Source of the DNA: Mycobacterium shigaense
Lineage (GTDB): Bacteria > Actinomycetota > Actinomycetes > Mycobacteriales > Mycobacteriaceae
Direction: 5' to 3'
Assembly (NCBI RefSeq): GCF_002356315.1
Contig: NZ_AP018164.1
Span: forward strand, 1,116,001 to 1,180,000
DNA: 64,000 bases
The notes beneath the pieces are model-generated. The model made no database searches. It worked only from the letters and a program-made list of their open reading frames with translations, and was not told the DNA's origin. The translations under genes were made by a program, and so were the position numbers. This document shows positions 41,097 through 48,896 of the stretch, piece after piece (positions within the stretch are counted from its first letter, which is position 1; each line of letters begins with the position of its first letter).

Positions 41097-42097
41097 AGCC
41101 CGGTGGCCGCCAGGTCCGCGTAGGCGACGGCCGGGAAGCCGATCGTGCCCAGCCATAGCCTGCCGGCCGCCTCGACCAGCCCGGTCACCGAACCGAAGTC
41201 CGGATGCTGGGTGCGCAGGCCGGCGACGGCCGCGCCGCTGTCCGGGTCGAACGCGACCGCCCAGACCTCGGGCTTGATCCGCGGCTGCAGCCGCTCGGGC
41301 AGGCGCCACACCACCTGGCGGATGATCGGCGACCGCGGGAACAGCGCTTCCAGCGTCGGGTTGGCCTCGGTGACCAGCGCGGCCCAGATGCGGCCACCGG
41401 CACCCGTGCACAGGTTGTCGGGCATGCCGGGCAGGTGCGCCGCCAGCGGTGTCACCGATCCGGCCTGTGGCCCGGTCAGCCAGTACTTCGACAGCCGGCG
41501 CGCCTGGGTCTCGGCGAATACCAGCGCCGAGCCGTCGGCCGTCGGCGTCACCCCGTTGGCGAAGTACAGTCCGTCGACCAGCGTGTTGACGGCGCCGTCG
41601 GCGCCGAGCCGGTACAGGCCGCCGGTGGCGCGTGCCTCCACGATCGGGGCGGTGAAGTGCTCGAAATGGAAGTCAGTCGTCGACTCGGTGAAATAGATTG
41701 TGCCATCTAATGTTTCGGTGACATTCGAGCAGAACTTGAGTCGCCGGCCGTCGACCGATTCGACGAGCACGTCCAGTTTGCCGCTCGCCGGGTCGAGGGT
41801 GAGCAACCCGCGGTGGCTGTCGCAGATCAGGACCCGGCCGTCGCGGGCGGCGTGCAGGCCGAGCGGGCGTCCGCCGGTGTCGGCGACCACCGAGGCCACG
41901 CCGCTGTCGGGTGCGATCCGCACGATGCGCCCGTCCTCGAGGCCCGTCCACAACTGGCCGTACGGGTCGACGACGACGTCCTCGGGGCCGTTGCCGGGCA
42001 GCGGGACGACCGTGATGTTGGGGGCCGGCACGTCCGGCAGCGGGTCGATCGGTGGCGGCTGCCACCGGACCGGGTGGATGCGTGGTTTGCGCGCCAT
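41093..42097 (-). CDS. SMP-30/strictosidine-synthase-like beta-propeller protein
   Basis: A 334-residue six-bladed beta-propeller. Blade-like repeats: GPEDVVVDPYGQLWTGLEDG, RPLGLHAARDGRVLICDSHR, FCSNVTETLDGTIYFTESTT, FANGVTPTADGSALVFAETQ and MPDNLCTGAGGRIWAALV. The CSNVTETLDGTIYFTE stretch is typical of the strictosidine synthase-like group (animal APMAP relatives), which are mostly hydrolases with a bound Ca2+. No signal peptide. It starts 9 bases after the aminotransferase stop, so they form an operon. Substrate unknown. Confidence 0.83.
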   Translation of the reverse strand: MARKPRIHPVRWQPPPIDPLPDVPAPNITVVPLPGNGPEDVVVDPYGQLWTGLEDGRIVRIAPDSGVASVVADTGGRPLGLHAARDGRVLICDSHRGLLTLDPASGKLDVLVESVDGRRLKFCSNVTETLDGTIYFTESTTDFHFEHFTAPIVEARATGGLYRLGADGAVNTLVDGLYFANGVTPTADGSALVFAETQARRLSKYWLTGPQAGSVTPLAAHLPGMPDNLCTGAGGRIWAALVTEANPTLEALFPRSPIIRQVVWRLPERLQPRIKPEVWAVAFDPDSGAAVAGLRTQHPDFGSVTGLVEAAGRLWLGTIGFPAVAYADLAATGL

Positions 42098-42106
42098 CCC
42101 TGGACC

Positions 42107-43438
42107 TTAGATGCGCGCCTGGCTCTCCGAAAGCACTCCGCGCAGGATCGACTCGATGGTGTCGAACTCGGCCTGACCGCTGATCAGCGGCGGCGCCAGC
42201 TGGACGACGGAGTCGCCGCGGTCGTCGGTGCGGCAGTACAGCCCGGCCTCGAACAGCGCCGACGACACGTGGCCGAGCAGCGCCCGGCGTTCGTCGTCGG
42301 TGAAGGTCTGCTTGGTCGCCTTGTCCTTGACCAGTTCGATGCCGTAGAAGAACCCCTCGCCGCGCACGTCGCCGACGAGGGGCAAGTCGTGCAGCTTCTC
42401 CAGGGCGGCGCGTAAGCGCGGCGCCTGGGTCTTGACGTGGTCGTTGAGCCCCTCGCGTTCGAAGATGTCGAGGTTGGCCAGCGCGACGGCAGCCGAAACC
42501 GGGTGTCCGCCAAAGGTATACCCGTGCGGGAACATCGTGGCGCCGTCTTTGAACGGCTCGAACAGCCGCTCACTGGCGATCATCGCGCCGATCGGCGAGT
42601 AGCCCGACGTCATGCCCTTGGCGCAGGTGATCATGTCGGGCACGTAGCCCATGTCCTTACACGCGAACATCGACCCGATCCGCCCGAAGGCGCAGATCAC
42701 CTCGTCGGAGACCAGCAACACGTCGTAGGCATCGCAGATCTCGCGGACCCGCTCGAAATAGCCCGGGGGAGCGGGGATGCTGCCGCCGGCGTTTTGCACC
42801 GGCTCCAAGAACACCGCGGCCACGGTGTCGGGTCCTTCGAACTCGATGGCCTCGGCGACCCGGTCGGCGGCCCACTGCCCGAACGCTTTGACGTCGGTGT
42901 CGAACGGCTCGGGCGCGCGATAGAAATTGGTGTTGGGCACCCGGAAGCCGCCCGGCGTCACCGGTTCGAAGGGCGCCTTGAAACGCGGCAGGCCGGTGAT
43001 CGCCAGCGCACCCTGAGTGGTGCCGTGATAGGCGATGGCTCGCGAAATCACCTTGTGCTTACCGGGTTTGCCGGTGAGCTTGAAGTACTGCTTGGCCACC
43101 TTCCAGGCGGTCTCGACGGCCTCGGTGCCGCCGCTGGTGAAGAACACCCGGTTCAGGTCGCCCGGCGCGTAGTGGGCCAGACGCTCGGCTAGCTCGATCG
43201 CGGCCGGGGTGGCGTATCCCCACAGCGGGAAGAACGCCAGGGTGCCGGCCTGGCGGGCGGCGGCCTCCGCCAGCTCGGCACGGCCGTGACCGACCTGCAC
43301 GGTGAACAGCCCCGACAGTCCGTCCAGGTAGCTGCGGCCGTGGTCGTCGAAGATGGTGACGCCCTCGCCGCGCACGATGACCGGCGGCGTGAAGTCCGGC
43401 CCGTGCCGGGTGAAGTGAAGCCAGAGATGTTCGGTCAT
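42107..43438 (-). CDS. Class III PLP aminotransferase
   Basis: A 443-residue omega-type aminotransferase, orthologue of Rv3329. It has the class III layout: GRSYLDGLSGLFTVQVGHG, FFTSGGTEAVETAWK, AIAYHGTTQGALAITG, LVSDEVICAFGRIGSMFACK and the PLP lysine in MITCAKGMTSGYSPIGAMIA. Donor and acceptor are unknown; relatives include beta-alanine:pyruvate and taurine:pyruvate aminotransferases. ATG 43438 is 35 bases from the divergent sigJ start, with a 17-base palindrome between them. The propeller-protein gene follows at 9 bases. Confidence 0.92.
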   Translation of the reverse strand: MTEHLWLHFTRHGPDFTPPVIVRGEGVTIFDDHGRSYLDGLSGLFTVQVGHGRAELAEAAARQAGTLAFFPLWGYATPAAIELAERLAHYAPGDLNRVFFTSGGTEAVETAWKVAKQYFKLTGKPGKHKVISRAIAYHGTTQGALAITGLPRFKAPFEPVTPGGFRVPNTNFYRAPEPFDTDVKAFGQWAADRVAEAIEFEGPDTVAAVFLEPVQNAGGSIPAPPGYFERVREICDAYDVLLVSDEVICAFGRIGSMFACKDMGYVPDMITCAKGMTSGYSPIGAMIASERLFEPFKDGATMFPHGYTFGGHPVSAAVALANLDIFEREGLNDHVKTQAPRLRAALEKLHDLPLVGDVRGEGFFYGIELVKDKATKQTFTDDERRALLGHVSSALFEAGLYCRTDDRGDSVVQLAPPLISGQAEFDTIESILRGVLSESQARI

Positions 43439-43450
43439 GTTGTCAGCGAG

Positions 43451-43467
43451 CCTAGCCCGGCTAGGCT
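43451..43467. promoter_or_regulatory. Palindrome GCCTAGCC-C-GGCTAGGC between aminotransferase and sigJ
   Basis: A perfect 8-1-8 inverted repeat fills half of the 35-base gap between the two divergent start codons. With so little space, at least one gene is probably transcribed from inside the other or leaderless. The palindrome could be an operator touching both promoters. Its GC-rich arms could also form a hairpin in RNA. Confidence 0.45.
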
Positions 43468-43473
43468 TTCTTC

Positions 43474-44382
43474 ATGACCTCAACGCAGGTCAGCGAGTTC
43501 GAAGCGCTGCGACCGCATCTGTTGGCGGTGGCCTACCGGCTGACCGGCACCGTGGCCGACGCCGAGGACATCGTCCAGGAGGCGTGGCTGCGCTGGCAGA
43601 CCCAGACCAAGGCGATCGCCGATCTTCGGGCCTGGCTGACGACCGTGGTGAGCCGGCTCGGGCTGGACAAGCTGCGGTCGGCGGCGCACCGCCGCGAGAC
43701 CTATACCGGCAACTGGTTGCCCGAGCCGGTGGTGACCGGCCTGTCACCTTCTCAGGGCGCCGATCCGCTGGCGGCCGTGGTGGCCCGCGAGGACGCCCGG
43801 TTCGCGGTGATGGTGGTGTTGGAGCGATTGTCGCCCGATCAGCGGGTCGCGTTCGTGTTGCACGACGGGTTCTCGGTGCCGTTCGCGGAAGTCGCCGAGG
43901 TGCTGGGAATCAACGAGGCGGCGGCCCGGCAGCTGGCCTCGCGGGCCCGTAAGGCCGTCGCGCAGGAGGCTCCGACGCACCCCGATCCGTCGCACAACGA
44001 GGTGGTCGGCAAGTTGATGGCCGCGATGGCCGCCGGCGACATGCCGGGCGTGATTGCGCTGCTGCACCCAGACGTGATGCTGACCGGCGATGCGAATGGC
44101 AAGGCGCCCACGGCAATCAACGTCATGCACGGTGCGGACAAGGTGGCCCGATTCCTGTTCGGGTTGGCCTCGCGCTACGGCCCGGCGATGTTCACCTCCT
44201 ACGAACTGGGGCTGGTCAACGGCGAACTGGGCGCCTATTCGGCCGGCACGCCCGGCACCGAGGTCTATCGCGAGATGATGCCGCGGATCATGGCCTTGAC
44301 GGTGTGCGACGGAAAGGTCCGCGCCCTATGGGATGTCGCCAACCCCGAGAAATTCACGGGTTCCCCGCTGCGTTCCGGTTAG
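43474..44382 (+). CDS. sigJ: ECF sigma factor SigJ (ECF41 type)
   Basis: A 302-residue extracytoplasmic-function sigma factor with a C-terminal extension. Region 2 is AYRLTGTVADAEDIVQEAWLRW, followed by LRAWLTTVVSRLGLDKLRSA; region 4 is LSPDQRVAFVLHDGFSVPFAEVAEVLGINEAAARQLASRAR. Residues 165-302 are a SnoaL-like domain that in ECF41 factors replaces an anti-sigma factor; the usual DGGGK motif appears as DANGK. M. tuberculosis SigJ (Rv3328c) has been linked to peroxide resistance. The gene converges with a CMD protein gene, overlapping by 29 bases. Confidence 0.93.
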   Translation: MTSTQVSEFEALRPHLLAVAYRLTGTVADAEDIVQEAWLRWQTQTKAIADLRAWLTTVVSRLGLDKLRSAAHRRETYTGNWLPEPVVTGLSPSQGADPLAAVVAREDARFAVMVVLERLSPDQRVAFVLHDGFSVPFAEVAEVLGINEAAARQLASRARKAVAQEAPTHPDPSHNEVVGKLMAAMAAGDMPGVIALLHPDVMLTGDANGKAPTAINVMHGADKVARFLFGLASRYGPAMFTSYELGLVNGELGAYSAGTPGTEVYREMMPRIMALTVCDGKVRALWDVANPEKFTGSPLRSG

Positions 44383-44977
44383 GCACTCGCGGCGACCCGC
44401 CGCCAGCCCACGGGATGCGGCACGCGTCACCGGAATTGAAGCCCTGCTCGGTGATGCCCAGCGCGGAGTTCATCCGGGCCCGCATGTTCTCCAGCCCGAT
44501 CTGGTAGGTCAGCTCGATCACGCCCGCCTCGCCGAAGCGCGCCTTCAGGTCGGCGATCTGCTGGTCGGTCACCGTGTGCGGGTCGGTCGTCATCGCGTCG
44601 GCGTAGGCGATGGCCGCACGCTCGTCGTCGCTGAAAGCCGTTGAAGCGGAATAGTTGTCGATATCCGCCAGGCGCTGGATGTCGAGGCCGTCGAGGCGTT
44701 GCAGCATGCAGCCGAAGTCGACGCACCACGAGCAGCCGATCGAGCGCGCGGTCCAGTACACCGCCAGCTCGCGCACGCTGACCGGCAGCGTCCGCGACGC
44801 CCGCTCGGCCATGGTCTCGTGCAAGGCGCCGGCGATCAACAGACCGCGATGGTGCGCGGCAACGGCGAACGGTTCCGGGACCTGGCCGTAGCGCCGCTTG
44901 GCGAGGCGGTACATGACCCGGGTCAGCAGGCCGGTGCGCGCCGGGGGCAGGGGTTCGATGCGTGTTTTCACTGTCAT
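44354..44977 (-). CDS. Carboxymuconolactone decarboxylase/AhpD-like protein
   Basis: A 207-residue CMD-fold protein. The CxxC of the AhpD family is IGCSWCVDFGCML near residue 85, and RELAVYWTARSIG with ADAMTTDPHTVTDQQIADL completes the fold. AhpD-like proteins use this pair for thiol-disulfide or peroxidase chemistry. ECF41 sigma factors are characteristically linked to CMD, oxidoreductase or epimerase genes, so this may be a SigJ target. ATG 44977 is followed by sequence with homology (PPARTGLLTRVMYRLAKRRYG); longer frames upstream look non-coding. Confidence 0.88.
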   Translation of the reverse strand: MTVKTRIEPLPPARTGLLTRVMYRLAKRRYGQVPEPFAVAAHHRGLLIAGALHETMAERASRTLPVSVRELAVYWTARSIGCSWCVDFGCMLQRLDGLDIQRLADIDNYSASTAFSDDERAAIAYADAMTTDPHTVTDQQIADLKARFGEAGVIELTYQIGLENMRARMNSALGITEQGFNSGDACRIPWAGGGSPRVPNRNAAGNP

Positions 44978-45058
44978 GCCCTGCTGACGAGACAGGCCCG
45001 GAAAGTGTGACGGGCGGCTTTGAGAATCCGCCAAGGCCGCGGCCGCAGGGTGGCGTTC

Positions 45059-45496
45059 ATGACCAGCTACACCGGCCTTACCGACCTGCCGCGCCGCGAC
45101 GACCGCCGCCCGGAATACCGGACCGAGGTTCTGGGGGCCGACGCACGACTGGATCAGACGCGGCTGCGGACCGCGATCGAGGCGGTCTTCGCCGCTCACC
45201 CGGCGCTGGGCACCATGTTCGAACCGTTCCTCGACAAGTGGGCGACGCGTCCGGGTGGCGCCTGGGGCTGGGCGATCGAGCCGCCGGGCGCCACGGTCGC
45301 CGACGCGATCTCGCGGCAACGCGCGAGCTTCGACATGCGCACCGGCCGCTTGTTCGCGGTGTCACTGCTGCCCGGTGCCCGCGACCGGCTGGTGCTCACC
45401 GCCAGTTCTCTCGCCGCCGACCGGGCGGCCTGGCAGCAGGTGGTCGACGACATGACGACGGCCTATGACCACGGCGTGCTGACCCGCGAAAGCTAG
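45059..45496 (+). CDS. Half condensation-domain-like protein, active site lost
   Basis: A 145-residue protein that resembles the N-terminal half of an NRPS condensation domain: LDQTRLRTAIEAVFAAHPAL near residue 40 aligns with the usual R-AL-LV-RHP-LR stretch, and GRLFAVSLLPGARDRLVLTA leads to the place of HHxxxDG, which here reads SSLAADRAAW. Both catalytic His are absent, so acyl transfer is not expected. The second half of the domain is missing. ATG 45059 is preferred; GTG 45050 is also possible. It sits between the CMD gene and a receptor kinase. Role unknown. Confidence 0.6.
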   Translation: MTSYTGLTDLPRRDDRRPEYRTEVLGADARLDQTRLRTAIEAVFAAHPALGTMFEPFLDKWATRPGGAWGWAIEPPGATVADAISRQRASFDMRTGRLFAVSLLPGARDRLVLTASSLAADRAAWQQVVDDMTTAYDHGVLTRES

Positions 45497-45570
45497 CGGA
45501 CGAACATCGGAGCGAGCTCCGCGTTGGTAGCATCCAGGCACCACTTCGTGCGCGCAGAGGAGGCTTGGCG

Positions 45571-48108
45571 ATGGCCGGGGTGGATGGCGAGGTCTTCGGG
45601 CGCTACCGTCTGCTCGAGTTGCTTCGAGAGGGCGACTCGGGCGCGGTGTATCGCGCCCACGACACGACGATGAATCGCGAAGTCGCCATCAAGGTGCTTC
45701 CGCCCGAGTTGGCCGCCAAGCCCGGCCGTCAGGAGCGGTTCCGGCGTGAGATCTCCATCGCGGCCCGACTGAACAATCCGAACATCATCCCGATCTACGA
45801 GACCGGTGAGATCGACGGGCGGCTCTATCTGACCATGCCCTTGCTGGCCGACGGCGTCACCCTGCAGGAATTGCTCCGCGATGGGCCACTGCGTCCGATG
45901 GTGGCCGCCCAGGTGATCGTGCAGGCCAGCACGGCGCTGGAAGCCGCCCACTCCTCTGGGCTGGTGCACGGCGATTTGAAGCCGTCAAACATGTTGGTGG
46001 GCGGCGCATTTGTCTACCTGACCGATTTCGGAGCCGGCGGCGGCGACACCGTCGATCCCCGCGCTGACATCTACGCCCTCACCGCCGTGCTCTACGAGTG
46101 TCTGACCGGCCGGCCTGCCCCTGAACCTGCCACTGTCGCAGAGCATGGGCCGCCGAAGCTCACTGACGTCGATGCGGCGATTCCGGTGGAATTCGACGAG
46201 GTGATTCGCCGCGGCATGGCCGACAATCCCGATGACCGCTATCAAACGGTCCGCGAGTTGGCCATCGCCGTGCACGACGCTGTCATGCCCGGTGCCACGG
46301 TTTTGATCCCGGTGTCGCCAAAAGAAGTGGAGTTCGGTCGTTTTCGGCTTTTCGAGAAGCTCGGTCAGGGCAATATGGGCGCGGTGTTCCGGGCCCACGA
46401 CACCGCGATGGGCCGGGATGTCGCCATCAAGTTGCTGCAGCCGGAATTTGCCGCCGAACCGGGTTTTCAGGAGCGGTTTCGCCGGGAAGCCTATGCGGCG
46501 GGCCGGCTGGCCAGCCCGAACATCATCCCGATCTACGAGACCGGTGAGATCGACGGTCGGCTGTATCTGGTGATGCCGATAGTCAACGGTGTCGATCTCA
46601 AAGAGGCGCTTCGCCGTGACGGACCGATGAGTCCGGAGCGGGCGGTGCGGATTGTCGAGCAGGTTGCCGCGGCGCTAGAGGCGGCGCACCGGTCCGGGCT
46701 GGTGCACCGCGATGTGAAGCCGTCGAACTTGTTGATGGTCGGCGACGACTTCGTGTACTTGATCGATTTCGGACTCGTGCACGAGGCCAGCGCCGCTCGC
46801 GTCACGCTCACCAACGTCGTCCCGGGAAGCCCGGCGTACATGGCCCCCGAGCGTTTCGACGCCGCGACTACCGCCGACGCTCGTGGCGATGTGTACTCAC
46901 TGGCCGTCGTGCTGTTCGAGTGCCTCACCGGCCGGGTGCCGTTCAGCGGTGGCGGGGTGGAAGGGGTGGCCGCGGCCCATCGCACCGACGAGCCGCCCAG
47001 ACCCAGCAGCGTCGACCCCGCGATACCCGTCGGGTTCGACGCGGTGATCGCGCGGGGCATGGCGAAGGAACCGGTGGACCGCTACCAGTCGGCAACCGAA
47101 CTGGCCGCGGCTGCCCGCGCGGCCCTCACCGAGGTTTCCGCCGCCATCCCGGAGGACCACGCGAGCCGGGACACCGTACCCACGGTCCCGTCGCCGCCGC
47201 CCACCCCACGACAGGGGCGTGGCCGCGCCCGCGTTCTGACCATCGCCGCGGTCGCTGTGGTCGTGGTAGTCGCCGTCATCACGTCCTTGCGCCTCACCAA
47301 CCAATTCCCGTTCCCGTCGGCGAAAGCGCGGGGTCAGATCGTGCTGCCGTTCAGCGGTTTGAACAATCCGAAGGAGATCGCTGTCGACGCCAAGGGAGAC
47401 GTCTACGTCACCGACAGCGGTAACAACCGATTACTGAAGCTGGCCGCGGGCTCCACCAGCCAGACGGTGGTACCGCTGGCCGGCCTGGACGGTCCCGAGG
47501 ACATAGCGGTCGACGACGTGGGTGACTTGGCGGTCACCGAGCCCGCGCGACACCGGGTGCTGCAGCTGGCGGCCGGGTCGACCAACCCCACGGTGCTGGG
47601 TTTCACCGATCTCGGGGAACCCACGGGCGTGGCGATCGATCTGCGCGAGCACGGCCCCCGAGGTCGACAAGACCGCGCCGTTGTTGTCGCCGATGCCACG
47701 CACAACCGGGTGGTGGAGCTGCTCGCGCAGTCGACCCAGGAGACGGAGCTGCCGTTCACCGGCCTGGCGTGTCCCTCGGCCGTGGCGGTGGATGGCGACG
47801 GCGCTCTGTTCGTCATAGATCGGGACAACGAGCGGGTGCTGAAACTGCCGTGGAAGGCGACGGTTCCCAGCGTGCTGCCTTTCGTGGTCGGGCACCCGGA
47901 GGATGTGGCCGTCGACAGCAGCGGAGACGTGTACGTGACCGAGAGCCACGGTAATCGAGTCACGAAGTTTGTCACGGCATCCAACTCGTCGGAAACCCTG
48001 CCGTTCAACGGAGTCAACCATCCCCAGGGCATCAGCGTCGACAACGCCGGGAATGTCTACGTCGTCGACTCGGGCAACAACCGCGTGTTGAAGCTCCCGC
48101 CCGGTTAG
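45571..48108 (+). CDS. Tandem-kinase receptor with NHL beta-propeller (PknD-like)
   Basis: An 845-residue Ser/Thr kinase with two Hanks domains. Domain 1 (about 10-240) has Lys41, HGD at 133-135 in place of HRD, and DFG at 152-154, but the activation loop and APE are deleted: DFGAGGG runs straight into DPRADIYAL. Domain 2 (257-515) is complete: GQGNMGAVF, Lys287, HRDVKPSN at 379-386, DFG at 399, and MAPE at 424-427. A membrane span lies at 555-573. The outer domain (590-845) has NHL repeats such as EIAVDAKGDVYVTDSGNNRL, as in PknD. ATG 45571 has GAGGAGG upstream. Ligand and targets unknown. Confidence 0.92.
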   Translation: MAGVDGEVFGRYRLLELLREGDSGAVYRAHDTTMNREVAIKVLPPELAAKPGRQERFRREISIAARLNNPNIIPIYETGEIDGRLYLTMPLLADGVTLQELLRDGPLRPMVAAQVIVQASTALEAAHSSGLVHGDLKPSNMLVGGAFVYLTDFGAGGGDTVDPRADIYALTAVLYECLTGRPAPEPATVAEHGPPKLTDVDAAIPVEFDEVIRRGMADNPDDRYQTVRELAIAVHDAVMPGATVLIPVSPKEVEFGRFRLFEKLGQGNMGAVFRAHDTAMGRDVAIKLLQPEFAAEPGFQERFRREAYAAGRLASPNIIPIYETGEIDGRLYLVMPIVNGVDLKEALRRDGPMSPERAVRIVEQVAAALEAAHRSGLVHRDVKPSNLLMVGDDFVYLIDFGLVHEASAARVTLTNVVPGSPAYMAPERFDAATTADARGDVYSLAVVLFECLTGRVPFSGGGVEGVAAAHRTDEPPRPSSVDPAIPVGFDAVIARGMAKEPVDRYQSATELAAAARAALTEVSAAIPEDHASRDTVPTVPSPPPTPRQGRGRARVLTIAAVAVVVVVAVITSLRLTNQFPFPSAKARGQIVLPFSGLNNPKEIAVDAKGDVYVTDSGNNRLLKLAAGSTSQTVVPLAGLDGPEDIAVDDVGDLAVTEPARHRVLQLAAGSTNPTVLGFTDLGEPTGVAIDLREHGPRGRQDRAVVVADATHNRVVELLAQSTQETELPFTGLACPSAVAVDGDGALFVIDRDNERVLKLPWKATVPSVLPFVVGHPEDVAVDSSGDVYVTESHGNRVTKFVTASNSSETLPFNGVNHPQGISVDNAGNVYVVDSGNNRVLKLPPG

Positions 48109-48896
48109 CGCGAGAACATCAGCGCGCGCTTGACCTCTTGGATCGCCTTGGTGACCTGGATGCCGCGCGGGCAGGATTCCGTGCAGTTGAACGTCGTTCG
48201 GCACCGCCACACGCCGTCGACCTCGTTGAGAATGTCGAGACGCTCGCCTGCGGCCTCGTCGCGGCTGTCGAAGATGAACCGGTGCGCGTTGACGATCGCC
48301 GCCGGGCCGTAATAACTGCCCTCGTGCCAGAAGATCGGACAGCTGGTGGTGCAGCATGCGCACAGGATGCATTTGGTGGTGTCGTCGTAGCGGGCGCGGT
48401 CGGCCGGGCTTTGTATCCGCTCCCGCGTCGGCGGATTGCCGGTGGTGATCAGGTACGGCTTCACCGCCCGGTACGCGTCGAAGAACGGCTCCATGTCGAC
48501 CACCAGGTCCTTCTCGACGGGCAGCCCGCGGATCGGTTCGACCGTGATGGTCAGTTGCTTGCCCTTCTTCTCGGGCAGCAGGTCACGCATCAGCACCTTG
48601 CAGGCGAGCCGGTTGACCCCGTTGATACGCATGGCATCCGACCCGCACACCCCGTGTGCACAGGATCGACGAAAGGTGAGTGTGCCGTCCAGGTAGCCCT
48701 TGATGTAGATGAGCAGGTTGAGCAGCCGATCACTGGGCAAGCAGGGAACCCGAAAGCTCTGCCAACCACCGGTTTTCGAGAACGCATCCGGGTCGTCGGG
48801 GTTAAACCGGGCGATCTTGACGGTCACCATCACCGCACCGTCCGGAATCGGCGGCAGCGGCGGGTCCAGGGTCTCGGGCTCGGTGTCGGCGGTCAT
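48105..48896 (-). CDS. sdhB: Succinate dehydrogenase iron-sulfur subunit
   Basis: A 263-residue iron-sulfur protein of complex II. The 2Fe-2S site is RRSCAHGVCGSDAMRINGVN with a further Cys in LACKVLM; the 4Fe-4S and 3Fe-4S ligands are in TKCILCACCTTSCPIFW and FNCTESCPRGIQVTKAI. It passes electrons from SdhA to menaquinone. Orthologue of Rv3319 (Sdh2). The ATG overlaps the sdhA stop by one base (TGATG). Its stop overlaps the kinase-gene stop in TTAG. Confidence 0.97.
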   Translation of the reverse strand: MTADTEPETLDPPLPPIPDGAVMVTVKIARFNPDDPDAFSKTGGWQSFRVPCLPSDRLLNLLIYIKGYLDGTLTFRRSCAHGVCGSDAMRINGVNRLACKVLMRDLLPEKKGKQLTITVEPIRGLPVEKDLVVDMEPFFDAYRAVKPYLITTGNPPTRERIQSPADRARYDDTTKCILCACCTTSCPIFWHEGSYYGPAAIVNAHRFIFDSRDEAAGERLDILNEVDGVWRCRTTFNCTESCPRGIQVTKAIQEVKRALMFSR

